Source: Methylaequor sp045563055 (GTDB taxonomy: Bacteria > Pseudomonadota > Alphaproteobacteria > Methylaequorales > Methylaequoraceae). From it: DNA of 64,000 nt. Made by a program: the position numbers and the translations under genes. The DNA lies in NCBI GenBank assembly GCA_045563055.1, contig JBJKUR010000016.1:8573-72572 (forward strand), written 5' to 3'. This document shows, piece by piece, positions 38,240-47,211 of the stretch. The notes below the pieces were generated by a model that was not told where the DNA came from, did no database searches, and worked only from the letters and a program-made list of their open reading frames with translations. Positions within the stretch are counted from its first letter, which is position 1. Every line of letters begins with the position of its first letter.

Positions 38240-38272
38240 TATCCCTAATGAATTATTAGGTCCGGATAACTT

Positions 38273-39508
38273 TTATGAAGGAGGAGATCGAGGAATTAGA
38301 AGGTTGGGAGTTAAAATTGCGAAGCTAATTGAGCAGATAAATATATAAATAGCAAATATAATAAATTGAACTTCCAATGTTACACCTATGTCTAATAATA
38401 ACCCTATCAGTGCTGGAGAGATAGAAGTTGATAGTACAACAATAGAAAAACTCATAGATCTAATTGAACCCAGATAACCAATTCCATAAAGCTCAATCCA
38501 TAGAGTACTCATAACAATAGTTGCTGCTCCGGTAGACGCTCCAATTAAAATCATAAATAAAGGGGCGGCATATATCTTGTCTGTGCTAGCTATTAACAGC
38601 AACCCGATAGCAAGAGGTAACAAAAAAAATTGTAATAAATTCACTGTGCTAAACCGATCTACTATCCAACCAGCACCAAAAGTAACACCAGTCACGCTTA
38701 ATGCAAAAAACGGATAAGAGGATGCTAAAAGTGTAATAGACCAAGATTTTGTTTCAATTAAATGTATTTGATGGAAAAAAACTCCTGTTACTATAAACGG
38801 AGAAGCAAGTAGTCCAGGTAAAATTTGGTAAAATCGTAAATCTTTTAAGACTTGTGAACGATTCCAAGAAACATTCAAAATTCTTTTTGATTCTGGTGAG
38901 CTATTATTGGATAAATTGAGTTGTTGTGATTTTAGATTTCTTCCAAGCCAATATACTAAAGGCAAAAAAATAATTATTATACATGAACCTATCCCTACCC
39001 ATACTTCACGCCAAGTAAACTGTAATAAAAAAAAAGTAATAAGAAAAGGGAGTAGGATCTCTCCAATGGGATGCCCCATTAATGCAATACTAAGAGCTCG
39101 ACCTCTTTTCTTTGAAAACCAGCGAGCCATTGCAGTTACTGCTATGTGACTGATCATACTTTGACCGAATAAGCGAAGACCTAATAAAGATAGGAAAAGC
39201 ATTAGAAGTGTTTCAGCACTTGATATTAGAAATGAAAATCCACTTAATAACCCCAGACTAACTAATCCAAGAAAGGTCAAATTAAATTCGTCTGTTAGTT
39301 TTCCTAACCAAAAAAATAATACCGCACTCGTCAGTGTTGCACCAGAATAAAATATTCCAAACATTCCATGAGAGAGATGAAATTCATTTCTTATTTCTCC
39401 AGAGAAAAGAGAAATGAAGAAAGTTTGTCCTATACTTGAACTAAATATCAAGAAAACTCCTATGCTAAGCTCCGGTGTAGCAGCGAGTAAAATCCGTTTT
39501 ATGAGCAT
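38273..39508 (-). CDS. Major facilitator superfamily transporter, copy 1
   Basis: Inner-membrane transporter of 411 residues with 12 predicted helices. The loop between helices 2 and 3 reads WLGKLTDEF (motif A-like), and ARWFSKKRGRALSIALMGHPIGE is typical of MFS_1 members of the monocarboxylate/oxalate group. It lies 64 bp downstream of methyltransferase 2 on the same strand. It could export a product of the methyltransferases or import a substrate. Copy 2 at 56794-58029 is nearly collinear. Confidence 0.88.
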   Translation of the reverse strand: MLIKRILLAATPELSIGVFLIFSSSIGQTFFISLFSGEIRNEFHLSHGMFGIFYSGATLTSAVLFFWLGKLTDEFNLTFLGLVSLGLLSGFSFLISSAETLLMLFLSLLGLRLFGQSMISHIAVTAMARWFSKKRGRALSIALMGHPIGEILLPFLITFFLLQFTWREVWVGIGSCIIIIFLPLVYWLGRNLKSQQLNLSNNSSPESKRILNVSWNRSQVLKDLRFYQILPGLLASPFIVTGVFFHQIHLIETKSWSITLLASSYPFFALSVTGVTFGAGWIVDRFSTVNLLQFFLLPLAIGLLLIASTDKIYAAPLFMILIGASTGAATIVMSTLWIELYGIGYLGSIRSMSFSIVVLSTSISPALIGLLLDIGVTLEVQFIIFAIYIFICSISFAILTPNLLIPRSPPS

Positions 39509-39572
39509 GAATAAAAAAATATAGTTAAATATTTATATTCATTGTAAATAAAAGTTTTTTCAGGAATAAACA

Positions 39573-40409
39573 TTAAACTTTCGATAGAAAAATCAACATT
39601 ACTTGTTGCTTGAAACTCCATTGTCCATCTTTGATACAACTCTCTAGATACGGTCCGGTAATTGAATTTCTAAGCATTGCCTCAAGGTTGATTGTATCAT
39701 CGAAGATACAACGTTGTAGGTATCCCTCAACTTGTAAAGATGCATTCTCTGATATTCCATTTTCGTAAATAATTTTCTCAACTCTGTAAGGGACACCAAT
39801 TTCTTTTAACGTTTGTATAATTTGTTCAGCACTTGAGTACGGTTCTCCAAAACCACCCTTGAAGCCATTTAGATAATGCCTGTAAAAATTAAGGTAGTGA
39901 GAATTTTTACTTGCATGAGCAATGAAACCTGATCCAGCCATCCCAAATATAAACCTCTTTAAGGCATCTTTAAGTTCTTCTTTGGGAACTGCATAAAGGG
40001 CATGTGTTGCCCAGATAATATCATATGCTCCTTGCTTACAAGTAAATTCTTGCAAAGTAGTTTCAAATTCGGAGCTAGCCTCTAGTGGTAACTGAAGAAC
40101 TTTTCGTGCTTCTGAAATTGAAAATAAGGACGGATCAAGAAGTGCGTATTCAACTGGTAATATTTTTGCATCTGCTAATTTAGCGTATTGAAGAAGTGCT
40201 GATGGAAATTTACCTGAACCACAAGCAACATCTAAAAGTTTTAGTCTACGTTTACCTACATTAACTTGATGCATTTCTAGCCATTTCTTCCAGTCAAATC
40301 TTTCTGCAAGATGTTTATAATCAATGGAAGCTAGGGTATAAAAATTCTCCATTTCATTGCGACTTGTCTCACTCCAATGTTCGCAACTTCTTGTAAATGT
40401 ATCTTTCAT
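39573..40409 (-). CDS. Class I SAM-dependent methyltransferase 2, copy 1
   Basis: A 278-residue methyltransferase different from methyltransferase 1. Motif I is LLDVACGSGKFPS (from residue 58), then VEYALLDPSLFSISEARK (motif II region), DIIWATHALYAVP (motif IV) and HYLNFYRHYLNGFKGG, which is a distinctive conserved block. It begins MKDTFTRSCEHWSETSRNEM. Upstream on the same strand lies pqqA copy 2 and its terminator; downstream is the MFS gene. The acceptor is unknown. It serves as the intact reference for copy 2, which has a frameshifted C-terminus. Confidence 0.82.
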   Translation of the reverse strand: MKDTFTRSCEHWSETSRNEMENFYTLASIDYKHLAERFDWKKWLEMHQVNVGKRRLKLLDVACGSGKFPSALLQYAKLADAKILPVEYALLDPSLFSISEARKVLQLPLEASSEFETTLQEFTCKQGAYDIIWATHALYAVPKEELKDALKRFIFGMAGSGFIAHASKNSHYLNFYRHYLNGFKGGFGEPYSSAEQIIQTLKEIGVPYRVEKIIYENGISENASLQVEGYLQRCIFDDTINLEAMLRNSITGPYLESCIKDGQWSFKQQVMLIFLSKV

Positions 40410-40527
40410 ATGTTTGACCTTAAAAATCTATCTAATCTAATTTTGGTGATGGTAACCTGTTATTTGAACTTAGACAACTCTATGGATCAATATATTTATA
40501 AAGAAAGATAATGTTGATAAGAAATTA

Positions 40528-40600
40528 CAAAATTCGAGGCTATAAAGGTTTCGGATTTTGGTGATTCTGATTAGTGACGGAGAGACAGAGGAAAGCCAGG
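40528..40600 (+). repeat. Dispersed island repeat, copy A
   Basis: Imperfect repeat containing CAAAATTCGAGGCTATAAAG and, at its right end, GTGACGGAGAGACAGAGGAA. The right end resembles the reverse complement of a tRNA 3' end. It is followed by a terminator and pqqA. It is at the same relative place as copy H upstream of methyltransferase 2 copy 2. Confidence 0.65.
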
Positions 40601-40612
40601 ATTAATTTAGGC

Positions 40613-40644
40613 AAAAAAAAACCTGACTACTTAGCCAGGCTTTT
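40613..40644 (-). terminator. Terminator after pqqA (second copy)
   Basis: Hairpin CCTGACTACTTAGCCAGG (40622-40639) with one mismatch, nine A's on the left side giving a U-run for the minus strand and CTTTT on the right. It is clearly related to the terminator after the first pqqA. It lies 26 bp downstream of the pqqA stop and would isolate pqqA from methyltransferase 2. Confidence 0.8.
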
Positions 40645-40670
40645 ATAAAATTAATCTAAATAGATCGAAA

Positions 40671-40748
40671 CTACTTCTCAGCGCAAGCGTAAGAATTGAT
40701 TTCAAGACCAACAGAGATTTCAGAAATCATTGGTTTTGTCCAAGCCAT
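40671..40748 (-). CDS. pqqA: PqqA precursor peptide, copy 2
   Basis: Encodes exactly the same 25 residues as copy 1 (MAWTKPMIS... to ...NSYACAEK), with Glu16 and Tyr20 as the crosslinked pair. Five of 78 bases differ and all are silent, including the stop codon (TAG instead of TAA). A better ribosome-binding site (AGGAGT) precedes the ATG. It lies upstream of methyltransferase 2 and the MFS gene on the same strand but is separated from them by a terminator. The equivalent place in the second module (about 59.0-59.1 kb) has no pqqA. Confidence 0.93.
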   Translation of the reverse strand: MAWTKPMISEISVGLEINSYACAEK

Positions 40749-40876
40749 TGTGTACTCCTTAAGTAAAAATTAATATAATTAATACCTTTATATAACTAAT
40801 TTATTAACCAACTCTGAGGTTGTTATTCATATAACGTTAATCTTTTAATAGAAAATCATGAATAGTGATTTTAAAT

Positions 40877-40956
40877 GGTAAAATTATAAAATTGAATTTC
40901 TAAAGGTTTGGAATTCGTGGTCTCTAGAAGATGATGAAGGTGCAGGGAAGGGGATT
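40877..40956 (+). repeat. Dispersed island repeat, copy B
   Basis: TGGTAAAATTATAAAATTGA, then CTAAAGGTTTGGAATTCGTGG and GTGCAGGGAAGGGGA align with copies A, D and F. It lies upstream of the DoxX gene. The right end is more degenerate than in the other copies. Confidence 0.55.
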
Positions 40957-41050
40957 TTACTATTATTTCAAATTAGTACATTTAATATATGAATATACTT
41001 TGTTCACATAATAAATTTGATAAATACAATTAAATGAATACATTTATATT

Positions 41051-41476
41051 ATGATAAATACAGAATTGAGAAAATTAAATGAAAACCTACCTGAATTCAA
41101 AGGATCTAATTGGTTAATCAGAATTCCATTAGCTATTGTTTTTATTCAGCAAGGAATGAGCAAAATACCATTTGACCCCTCCACAGCTGAAGCTTATGGA
41201 TTGTCTTTAATTACTTGGTTTATAGTTATAATAAGTGAATTATTAGCTGGTTTTGGTCTGCTATTCGGTGGAATTTTAAGATCATTGGGAATTTTAAGTC
41301 TAATTGGTGATTTGTTAACAAGGTTTTCAGGAACCATTATGGTTTGTATAATAACCGGTGTCATAATTGTAAGCAATCCTGATAGTTTTGTTGAAGTTCT
41401 GTTATATGACCATATTCATGTCATGTTATATTGTGGTGGTTTGTTCTTTGCTTTAAGGGGTAATAGAGCAAAGTAA
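41051..41476 (+). CDS. DoxX family membrane protein
   Basis: A 141-residue inner-membrane protein with four helices. RIPLAIVFIQQGMSKIPF (first helix with the conserved G-x-x-K), ISELLAGFGLLFGGILRSLG and HIHVMLYCGGLFFALRG are typical of DoxX/DoxD-type proteins. It is followed 50 bp later by the NADH dehydrogenase gene in the same direction; the pair probably forms a redox-related operon. Related proteins take part in thiosulfate or redox stress metabolism, but the function here is unproven. Confidence 0.82.
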   Translation: MINTELRKLNENLPEFKGSNWLIRIPLAIVFIQQGMSKIPFDPSTAEAYGLSLITWFIVIISELLAGFGLLFGGILRSLGILSLIGDLLTRFSGTIMVCIITGVIIVSNPDSFVEVLLYDHIHVMLYCGGLFFALRGNRAK

Positions 41477-41526
41477 CTTTAATCTTCAGATAATCTTAAA
41501 ATATTAATTTTAAATTTAGGTAACTT

Positions 41527-43132
41527 ATGAGTAAAATTTTAATTCTTGGTGGTGGATTTGGGGGAATATATTGCGCTAAAAGACTACAAAAGATTAAATT
41601 AAATTCATTTGATATCGAATTAGTTAGTGATACCAATTATTTTGTATTTCAGCCTTTATTACCTGAAGTAGCCTCAGGAACTATATCTGCATCTGATGCA
41701 GTAACTCCAATAAGACAAATGCTAGATTCTGTTAAATTTAGGAAGGCTGAGGTTAATAAAATTGATTTAAAAAAAAAAAGAGTTGGAATTATTCAAGGTT
41801 TTAGAAAACGTCAACACTATATATCTTATGACCATCTCATAATCGCTCTTGGTCAAGAGAGCAATTTAAAAATTATTCCGGGTCTAAAGAATAATTCTAT
41901 GACAATGAAAAATTTAAAAGACGCATACAATATTAGAAATCATATCATTCAATGCTTAGAACTAGCTGATGTAACAAAAGATTATGAGCTTAAAAAAAGA
42001 TTGTTAAGTTTTGTTGTAGTTGGTGGAGGATTTTCAGGAGTTGAAACCACAGGTGAATTAAAAGAAATGACTGACAGACTTCTTAAATATTATAAGAATA
42101 TTGAAAAATCAGAAATACATTTTCATATAATTGAGCTTTCTAATCAACTTCTCCCAGAATTTGATAAAAAAATGAGCTCTTACATATTAAATACTTTTAA
42201 AAAACAAAAAATTAATGTGCATTTAAATAAAGGCCTAAAAGAAGTAACATCTTTGAAAGTTTATTTATCAAATAAAAAATCTATAGCAACAAATACTGTT
42301 ATTTCAACAATTGGCTCAACAGTTTCAGATTTAATTAGAAAAAGTAATCTTCCACTTAAAAATGAAAAAATAGTCACTAACGAATTTTTAGAAGTAATAG
42401 ATAATAATAATGTTTGGGCATTAGGTGATTGTGCTCTCGTACCTTATAATCCAAGTGATAAATCTAAAAATTCTCCTCCAACAGCCCAATTTGCTGTTAA
42501 ACAAGCCAAAATATTAGCAAAAAATATTGTATTAAAAACTTTAAATAGGAATCTTAGAAGTTTTAATTATAAGTCAAAAGGATCACTGGCTTCACTTGGT
42601 TCAAAAATTGGTATTGGAAAAATTTATTCTATTAGAGTCAAAGGGTTATTAGCGTGGATTATTTGGAGAACCTTTTATCTTTCATTTTTACCCTCAACAC
42701 CAACTAAGATAAGAGTTCTAATTGGGTGGTTACTAGAATTTTTTATTCCCAGAAATGCAGTGTTAACAGATGCTATAAACAAAAATTCTTTTGAATTTAA
42801 AAATTATAAGAAAAATGATGTTGTTTTTACTGAAGGTATGATTGCAGATGGGTTTTATATAGTTCAGAGTGGAAAATTTAAAAATACCTATAAAAAAAAC
42901 AGAAGATGGGAGAGTTTTTAAAAAAATCTACAATAAAGGAGATCATTTTGGTTCGAGAGTAATCCTTCAAGGTGGCAGAAGAACTGGAAATATAACTGCG
43001 TTGAAAGACTCAGAGGTTTTAAAAATTGATATAGAAAGCTTTAAACTAATGGCTTCTAATCTTCCAGCACTAAAAAGATATTTCGGTGATTATTTACCAA
43101 AAAATTTTAATAATCTTAAATTAAGAAATTGA
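41527..43132 (+). pseudogene. Type II NADH dehydrogenase with C-terminal cyclic-nucleotide-binding domain; frame broken once
   Basis: A FAD-dependent NADH dehydrogenase (NDH-2) of about 535 residues if the break is repaired. It would pass electrons from NADH to quinone at the membrane without pumping protons. Motifs: GGGFGGIYCAKRL (FAD), VVVGGGFSGVETTGEL (NADH) and ALGDCALVP. After residue ~410 comes a cNMP-binding domain (KKNDVVFTEGMIADGFYIVQSG, then GDHFGSRVIL). The frames (41527-42921 and 42869-43132) join at eight A's near 42892-42899; losing one A restores KKTEDGRVFKK. It could be an error or a real break that removes only the regulatory end of the cNMP domain. Confidence 0.8.
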
Positions 43133-43252
43133 AAAAAATAAATAGATATTTACATATATTATAGTTAATATTTTGATAATTAATAATAAACCGAATTTTA
43201 AGCCCTATTTACATATTATATTTATTTAGTAATATGTGAATGTTTTGTATAA

Positions 43253-44578
43253 ATGGAAAAAATAGATGTAGTCATAATTGGCGCTGGAATTGCTGGAATT
43301 GCTTCCGCATATTATTTACAAAAGAACTTTCCAAATCTTAAATTTAAAATAATAGAGTCAAGAACTAGTGTAGGTGGTACTTGGGATCAAATGAACTTCC
43401 CTGGCGTACGTGCAGATAACGATATGTACACCTATGGATTTAGTTTTGACTCATGGAAAGGGTCCATAATAGGTGATGGTCGCGAGATTAAGAATTATCT
43501 GAATAAGGTTACAGAAAAATTTAGTATTAAAAAATATATTTTATTTGATACCGAAGTCATATCTTTAAGTTGGAAAGATAATAAATGGATTATAAAAACC
43601 GATTCTAACAAATTTACTAGCCAATATGTTATTTGTTGCACTGGATCCAGAGATCGCAAAAATCCACATTTACCAAAGTTTAAAAATCAAAAACAATATC
43701 AAGGAAAAATTGTTCACACCCAAGCTTGGGGAAATACAAATTTTAAGAATAAAAATGTAACTATTGTTGGAAGTGGATGTACCGCTATAACAATGGCACC
43801 TTCAATAATTAAAGATGCAAAAAAAGTCACATTAATTCAGCGAAGCCCTGCTTGGATAATAAACATTGATAGTCAGGAAAAATCAACACGAAGTTACAAG
43901 ACATTTCAAGTTTTGTGGGATTATTTTTCAAGTAGGGTTTTTAAAAATTTTCAAAGAAAAAAAATGATATCCAGTAATACTTATTACAATGAAACCACTA
44001 CTCCCTCATATGACTATTGGGATCAACGGCCAGCAAGTAGTTTAGATAATGATTATTTTTTATCTGTAAAGTCAGAAAAAGTAACTATAGTTCGTCAAGG
44101 AATTAGTAATTGGGAAAGAACCGGAGTAAGGTTAAAAAATGGAAAGGTTGTCAAAAGTGATATTACAATCATGGCCACGGGAGGTAATTCACAATTATTA
44201 GGAGGAATTGATATCTTTATTGACAATAAAAAAATAAATATCAATGACACTAGTTGGTATAGAGGAATGATGTTTAGTGGAATACCAAATCTCTTTGCTC
44301 ATGCAGGATACATTAATTTTAGTTGGACAGCTAGATGTGAAATAGTTAGCAAACGTATTTGTAGAACAATAGATTATATAAAGAAAAAGAAATTTCTTAG
44401 TTGTACCCCAAAATATATGGGCGAAAAAACAGAGCCATCAATCCAAGCAAATTATATTTTGCGAGCAATGGACCAATTTCCTAACAGGACCTATAAGTTT
44501 TATCAAAATTATATTATAGAATATATAAGTTTTAAATTTACAAAAATTAACGATGGAGCATTAGATTTCTCGAAATGA
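43253..44578 (+). CDS. Flavin monooxygenase of Baeyer-Villiger type, copy 1
   Basis: A 441-residue NADPH/FAD monooxygenase. The first Rossmann motif is GAGIAGIAS (residues 10-18), then GGTWD (41-45), the FxGxxxHTxxW-type fingerprint is YQGKIVHTQAW (149-159), and the NADPH motif is VGSGCTAIT (172-180). MATGG appears near residue 305. The fingerprint places it with Baeyer-Villiger monooxygenases, although class B FMOs share much of it. It begins an operon with a MetY-type enzyme 16 bp downstream. Oxidation of a sulfur or ketone compound is plausible; the substrate is unknown. Confidence 0.85.
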   Translation: MEKIDVVIIGAGIAGIASAYYLQKNFPNLKFKIIESRTSVGGTWDQMNFPGVRADNDMYTYGFSFDSWKGSIIGDGREIKNYLNKVTEKFSIKKYILFDTEVISLSWKDNKWIIKTDSNKFTSQYVICCTGSRDRKNPHLPKFKNQKQYQGKIVHTQAWGNTNFKNKNVTIVGSGCTAITMAPSIIKDAKKVTLIQRSPAWIINIDSQEKSTRSYKTFQVLWDYFSSRVFKNFQRKKMISSNTYYNETTTPSYDYWDQRPASSLDNDYFLSVKSEKVTIVRQGISNWERTGVRLKNGKVVKSDITIMATGGNSQLLGGIDIFIDNKKININDTSWYRGMMFSGIPNLFAHAGYINFSWTARCEIVSKRICRTIDYIKKKKFLSCTPKYMGEKTEPSIQANYILRAMDQFPNRTYKFYQNYIIEYISFKFTKINDGALDFSK

Positions 44579-44594
44579 AAATGGGACTATAAAT

Positions 44595-45875
44595 ATGAAA
44601 CTAGAATCAATTGCTCTTCATCATGGTTATGATTCCGATAAAAATGACCAAAAATCAGCTACAACCCCAATTTATCAGACTTCAGGATTTACTATTGACA
44701 ACACACAACATGGAGCAGATTTATTTGACCTCAAGGTTGAGGGAAACATTTATTCCAGAATAGGCAACCCTACAAATGACGTGCTCGAAAAAAGAGTTGC
44801 AGAAATGGAAGGTGGGATTGCTGCTCTATCTTTGGCCTCTGGAATGGCGGCAATCACTTATGCTATTCAAACTATTACGAGGTCCGGAGATAATATTGTA
44901 AGTACAAATCAATTATATGGAGGAACATATAACTGTTTCACTCATAGTTTCCCAAAGCAAGGGATAAAAGTTAAAATGGTTGACGGAGAAGATTATAAAG
45001 GAATTGATGAAGCAATTGATGAAAAAACTAAAGCTTTATATTGCGAGTCAATTGGGAATCCTTTTGGTAATATTATCGATATAAAAAGGTTTGCAGAAAT
45101 TGCTCACAAACATGGTATCCCATTAATTGTAGATAATACAGTGGCGACACCATACTTATGCAGGCCTATTGATTTTGGAGCAGACATTGTTATCCACTCA
45201 TTAACAAAATACATAGATGGGCATGGTGCTACTATTGGAGGAATTATTGTTGATTCGGGCAAATTTGAATGGGCCAAACAACCAAAAAAATATCCTATGC
45301 TAAATGAACCAGATCCCTCTTATCACGGAATTAAATATACTGAAAAGTTTGGGCCAGCCGCATTTATTGGTTGTTGCAGGGTTGTTCCTTTAAGAGAAAC
45401 AGGAGCTTGTCTATCACCTAATAATGCATACATAATAATGTTGGGTCTTGAATCATTGGGTGTAAGAATGGAAAGACATTGCAAAAATGCACTTGAGCTT
45501 GCTAAATATTTAGATGGTCACGAAAGTGTTAAATGGGTTAATTATGCTGGCCTACCTAACGATAAATATCATGATATTTGTAAAAGAATTACCAATGGTC
45601 AAGCATCTGGTATTATTAGTTTTGGTATTAAAGGTGGAAAAGATTCAGGTGCTAAGTTTATTGATGCACTTCAGATGATTTTAAGGGTACTTAGTATGGG
45701 TGATGCCAAATCACTTGCATGTCATCCAGCGTCAACATTACATAGACAATTGACTCCTGAACAAAAGGTCTTAGCAGGGGTAAGTGAAGACTTGATTAGA
45801 ATTTCTGTTGGTATAGAACATATTGATGATATCATTAATGATGTTAAACAAGCAATTGAGGCTTCAAAAAAATAA
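44595..45875 (+). CDS. metY: O-acetylhomoserine sulfhydrylase (MetY-type), copy 1
   Basis: PLP enzyme of the Cys/Met metabolism family, 426 residues. The length and start (IALHHGYDSD...TTPIYQTSGF) fit MetY, which makes homocysteine or methionine from O-acetylhomoserine and sulfide or methanethiol. The PLP-binding lysine is Lys205 in HSLTKYIDGHG. YSRIGNPT and ALASGMAAI-like LSLASGMAAI are conserved active-site pieces, and the late motif SVGIEHIDDII is typical. It is coupled to the monooxygenase gene. Together they may release and capture a sulfur unit (inference). Confidence 0.88.
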   Translation: MKLESIALHHGYDSDKNDQKSATTPIYQTSGFTIDNTQHGADLFDLKVEGNIYSRIGNPTNDVLEKRVAEMEGGIAALSLASGMAAITYAIQTITRSGDNIVSTNQLYGGTYNCFTHSFPKQGIKVKMVDGEDYKGIDEAIDEKTKALYCESIGNPFGNIIDIKRFAEIAHKHGIPLIVDNTVATPYLCRPIDFGADIVIHSLTKYIDGHGATIGGIIVDSGKFEWAKQPKKYPMLNEPDPSYHGIKYTEKFGPAAFIGCCRVVPLRETGACLSPNNAYIIMLGLESLGVRMERHCKNALELAKYLDGHESVKWVNYAGLPNDKYHDICKRITNGQASGIISFGIKGGKDSGAKFIDALQMILRVLSMGDAKSLACHPASTLHRQLTPEQKVLAGVSEDLIRISVGIEHIDDIINDVKQAIEASKK

Positions 45876-45907
45876 TTAATTTTTGAAATTATTCGCAATA
45901 ATTTTTT

Positions 45908-45955
45908 TAGTTAAACACTGAAAATAAAATAAGCCAGGGTATTTTTGCCTTCCCC
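45908..45955 (+). repeat. Conserved spacer element after metY, copy K1
   Basis: TAGTTAAACACTGAAAATAA followed by AATAAGCCAGGGTATTTTTG and CCTTCCCC. Related elements lie after metY copy 2 (51901-51945) and after the WD40 gene (62216-62244). It may be part of the dispersed repeat system or a conserved 3' region. Confidence 0.55.
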
Positions 45956-46011
45956 ATATAAAAATAAATACGGTAGTGGTATCTTTATAGGTATAAAATT
46001 TAGATATAAAA

Positions 46012-46080
46012 AGGCAATTTAAAGCCATTATAAGCACGGAAATCATAGGGATAGAGTTGGTGGCAGACGCGAAGAAAATT
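46012..46080 (+). repeat. Dispersed island repeat, copy C (degenerate)
   Basis: Contains GGAAATCATAGGGATAGAG and GGTGGCAGACGCGAAGAAAA, which align loosely with copies A and D. Like copy A it is followed by TTTAGG, a run of A's and a CCTGAC hairpin. No pqqA follows here. Confidence 0.45.
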
Positions 46081-46095
46081 TGATTTATATTTAGG

Positions 46096-46123
46096 AAAAA
46101 AAAACCTGACAGAAAGTCAGGTT
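46096..46123 (-). terminator. Orphan terminator related to the pqqA terminators
   Basis: Hairpin CCTGACAGAAAGTCAGG (46105-46121) preceded by nine A's, almost the same as the terminators of both pqqA genes. No minus-strand gene ends here. It may be the remnant of a third pqqA unit. Confidence 0.7.
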
Positions 46124-46310
46124 AATATCATTATATTTTTTCAGATTATTAAATTCTAATGCATTTGTCAAACTATTTTTGTTAAGTTACTGATATCATT
46201 TAGTTATTTTTTTCAAAAACTATAAATTATATAGCCCATAAAACGGTTGCCAACTAAATACCTTTATCCATAACCAATATGCACAATAACATTAACAATT
46301 TCTTGAAGGG

Positions 46311-46405
46311 TAATCTTGGGAGTAAATCACAAAATCAAGGCTCTAAAGATTTGGGAATCTATGGCTTTCAGGTAGTGGAAGAGAGACAGGGAAAAGAACA
46401 GATTA
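46311..46405 (+). repeat. Dispersed island repeat, copy D
   Basis: One of the clearest copies: GTAATCTTGGGAGTAAATC, CAAAATCAAGGCTCTAAAG, GGGAATCTATGGCTTTCAGG and finally TAGTGGAAGAGAGACAGGGA. The 15 bases AGAGACAGGGAAAAG at 46382-46396 recur exactly at 47143-47157, on the other side of the peptidase gene. Confidence 0.7.
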
Positions 46406-46461
46406 AGATTTAAAGTTATAAATATAATAGCAAAAATAAATTAATACATTAGATAATTTAT

Positions 46462-47136
46462 ATGACAATTTTGGTTATATTTTTTTTAATAAGTTTTATT
46501 CCTGTTTTCTGGGTTAACTATGTATTTAAGAAAAATGATATAATTTTGCCAAATATGCCCTTTACTGCATATGAATTTGGTGAAGAGATTATTAAAGAAT
46601 TGAAATTAAAAAATGTTATTATCGAAAAAACTTTAATTGGTGATCATTACGATTTAGTTGAAAAAAAAGTTAAGGTGCATGAAGATCGTTTCAAAAGGAA
46701 AAGCTTAACTTCAATAAGTATTATATGTCACGAGATAGGTCATGCAATTCAACACGCGCAAAATTATTCGCCTTTAATTACAAGAACTAAACTTGTGAAA
46801 AACACTCAATGGATAAACAAAATAAGTATGGCAATTATTTACGTTGGATTCCCTTTGATTTTTGCCACAGGATTTTTATCGCTTATAAAACTCTGTGCTT
46901 TATTAATACTGCTAAGTACATTAATTGGAGTAATTATTCACCTGATTACACTTGAAGTAGAATTAGATGCTAGTTTTAATAGAGCCTTCCCAATAATTAA
47001 AAAGAAAATACCAAAAGCATATCACAATTCCTGTCGTTCTGTTCTCAGAGCAGCAGCTTTCACGTATATTGTTGGTGTATTTAAAAATTTGATTTCTTTA
47101 CGTATGATATGGACAGTTTTATCTAAATTAAGATAG
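46462..47136 (+). CDS. Membrane zinc metallopeptidase (YugP-like, Zn_peptidase_2), copy 1
   Basis: A 224-residue inner-membrane protease. The zinc motif HEIGH is at residues 90-94 (ICHEIGHAIQHAQ), and EVELDASFNRAF further on supplies the third ligand expected in this family. There is one N-terminal membrane segment and two central ones (MAIIYVGFPLIFATGFLSL and LLILLSTLIGVIIHLI). It is flanked on both sides by copies of the dispersed repeat. A paralogue lies at 62352-63026. Targets of the family are unknown. Confidence 0.87.
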   Translation: MTILVIFFLISFIPVFWVNYVFKKNDIILPNMPFTAYEFGEEIIKELKLKNVIIEKTLIGDHYDLVEKKVKVHEDRFKRKSLTSISIICHEIGHAIQHAQNYSPLITRTKLVKNTQWINKISMAIIYVGFPLIFATGFLSLIKLCALLILLSTLIGVIIHLITLEVELDASFNRAFPIIKKKIPKAYHNSCRSVLRAAAFTYIVGVFKNLISLRMIWTVLSKLR

Positions 47137-47162
47137 GGGCAAAGAGACAGGGAAAAGGCCAG
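47136..47162 (+). repeat. Dispersed island repeat, short copy E
   Basis: GGGGCAAAGAGACAGGGAAA and then AGGCCAGC begins at the peptidase stop codon. It shares 15 exact bases with copy D on the other side of the gene, so the peptidase gene sits between direct repeats. Confidence 0.6.
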
Positions 47163-47211
47163 CTCAGAACTATTACTTGAAAATACTATATAAATTAATT
47201 AGATATTAAAT

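Noticed and set aside
40528..40600. Possible intact tRNA gene suggested by the GGCGGAGAGACAGGG-like core
   Set aside because: Only the 3'-end-like piece is present; no D-arm, anticodon arm or T-loop GTTCGA can be found next to any copy.
46124..46310. Search for a third pqqA behind the orphan terminator
   Set aside because: The minus strand has no frame with the WTKP start or E-x3-Y motif; only the terminator remains.
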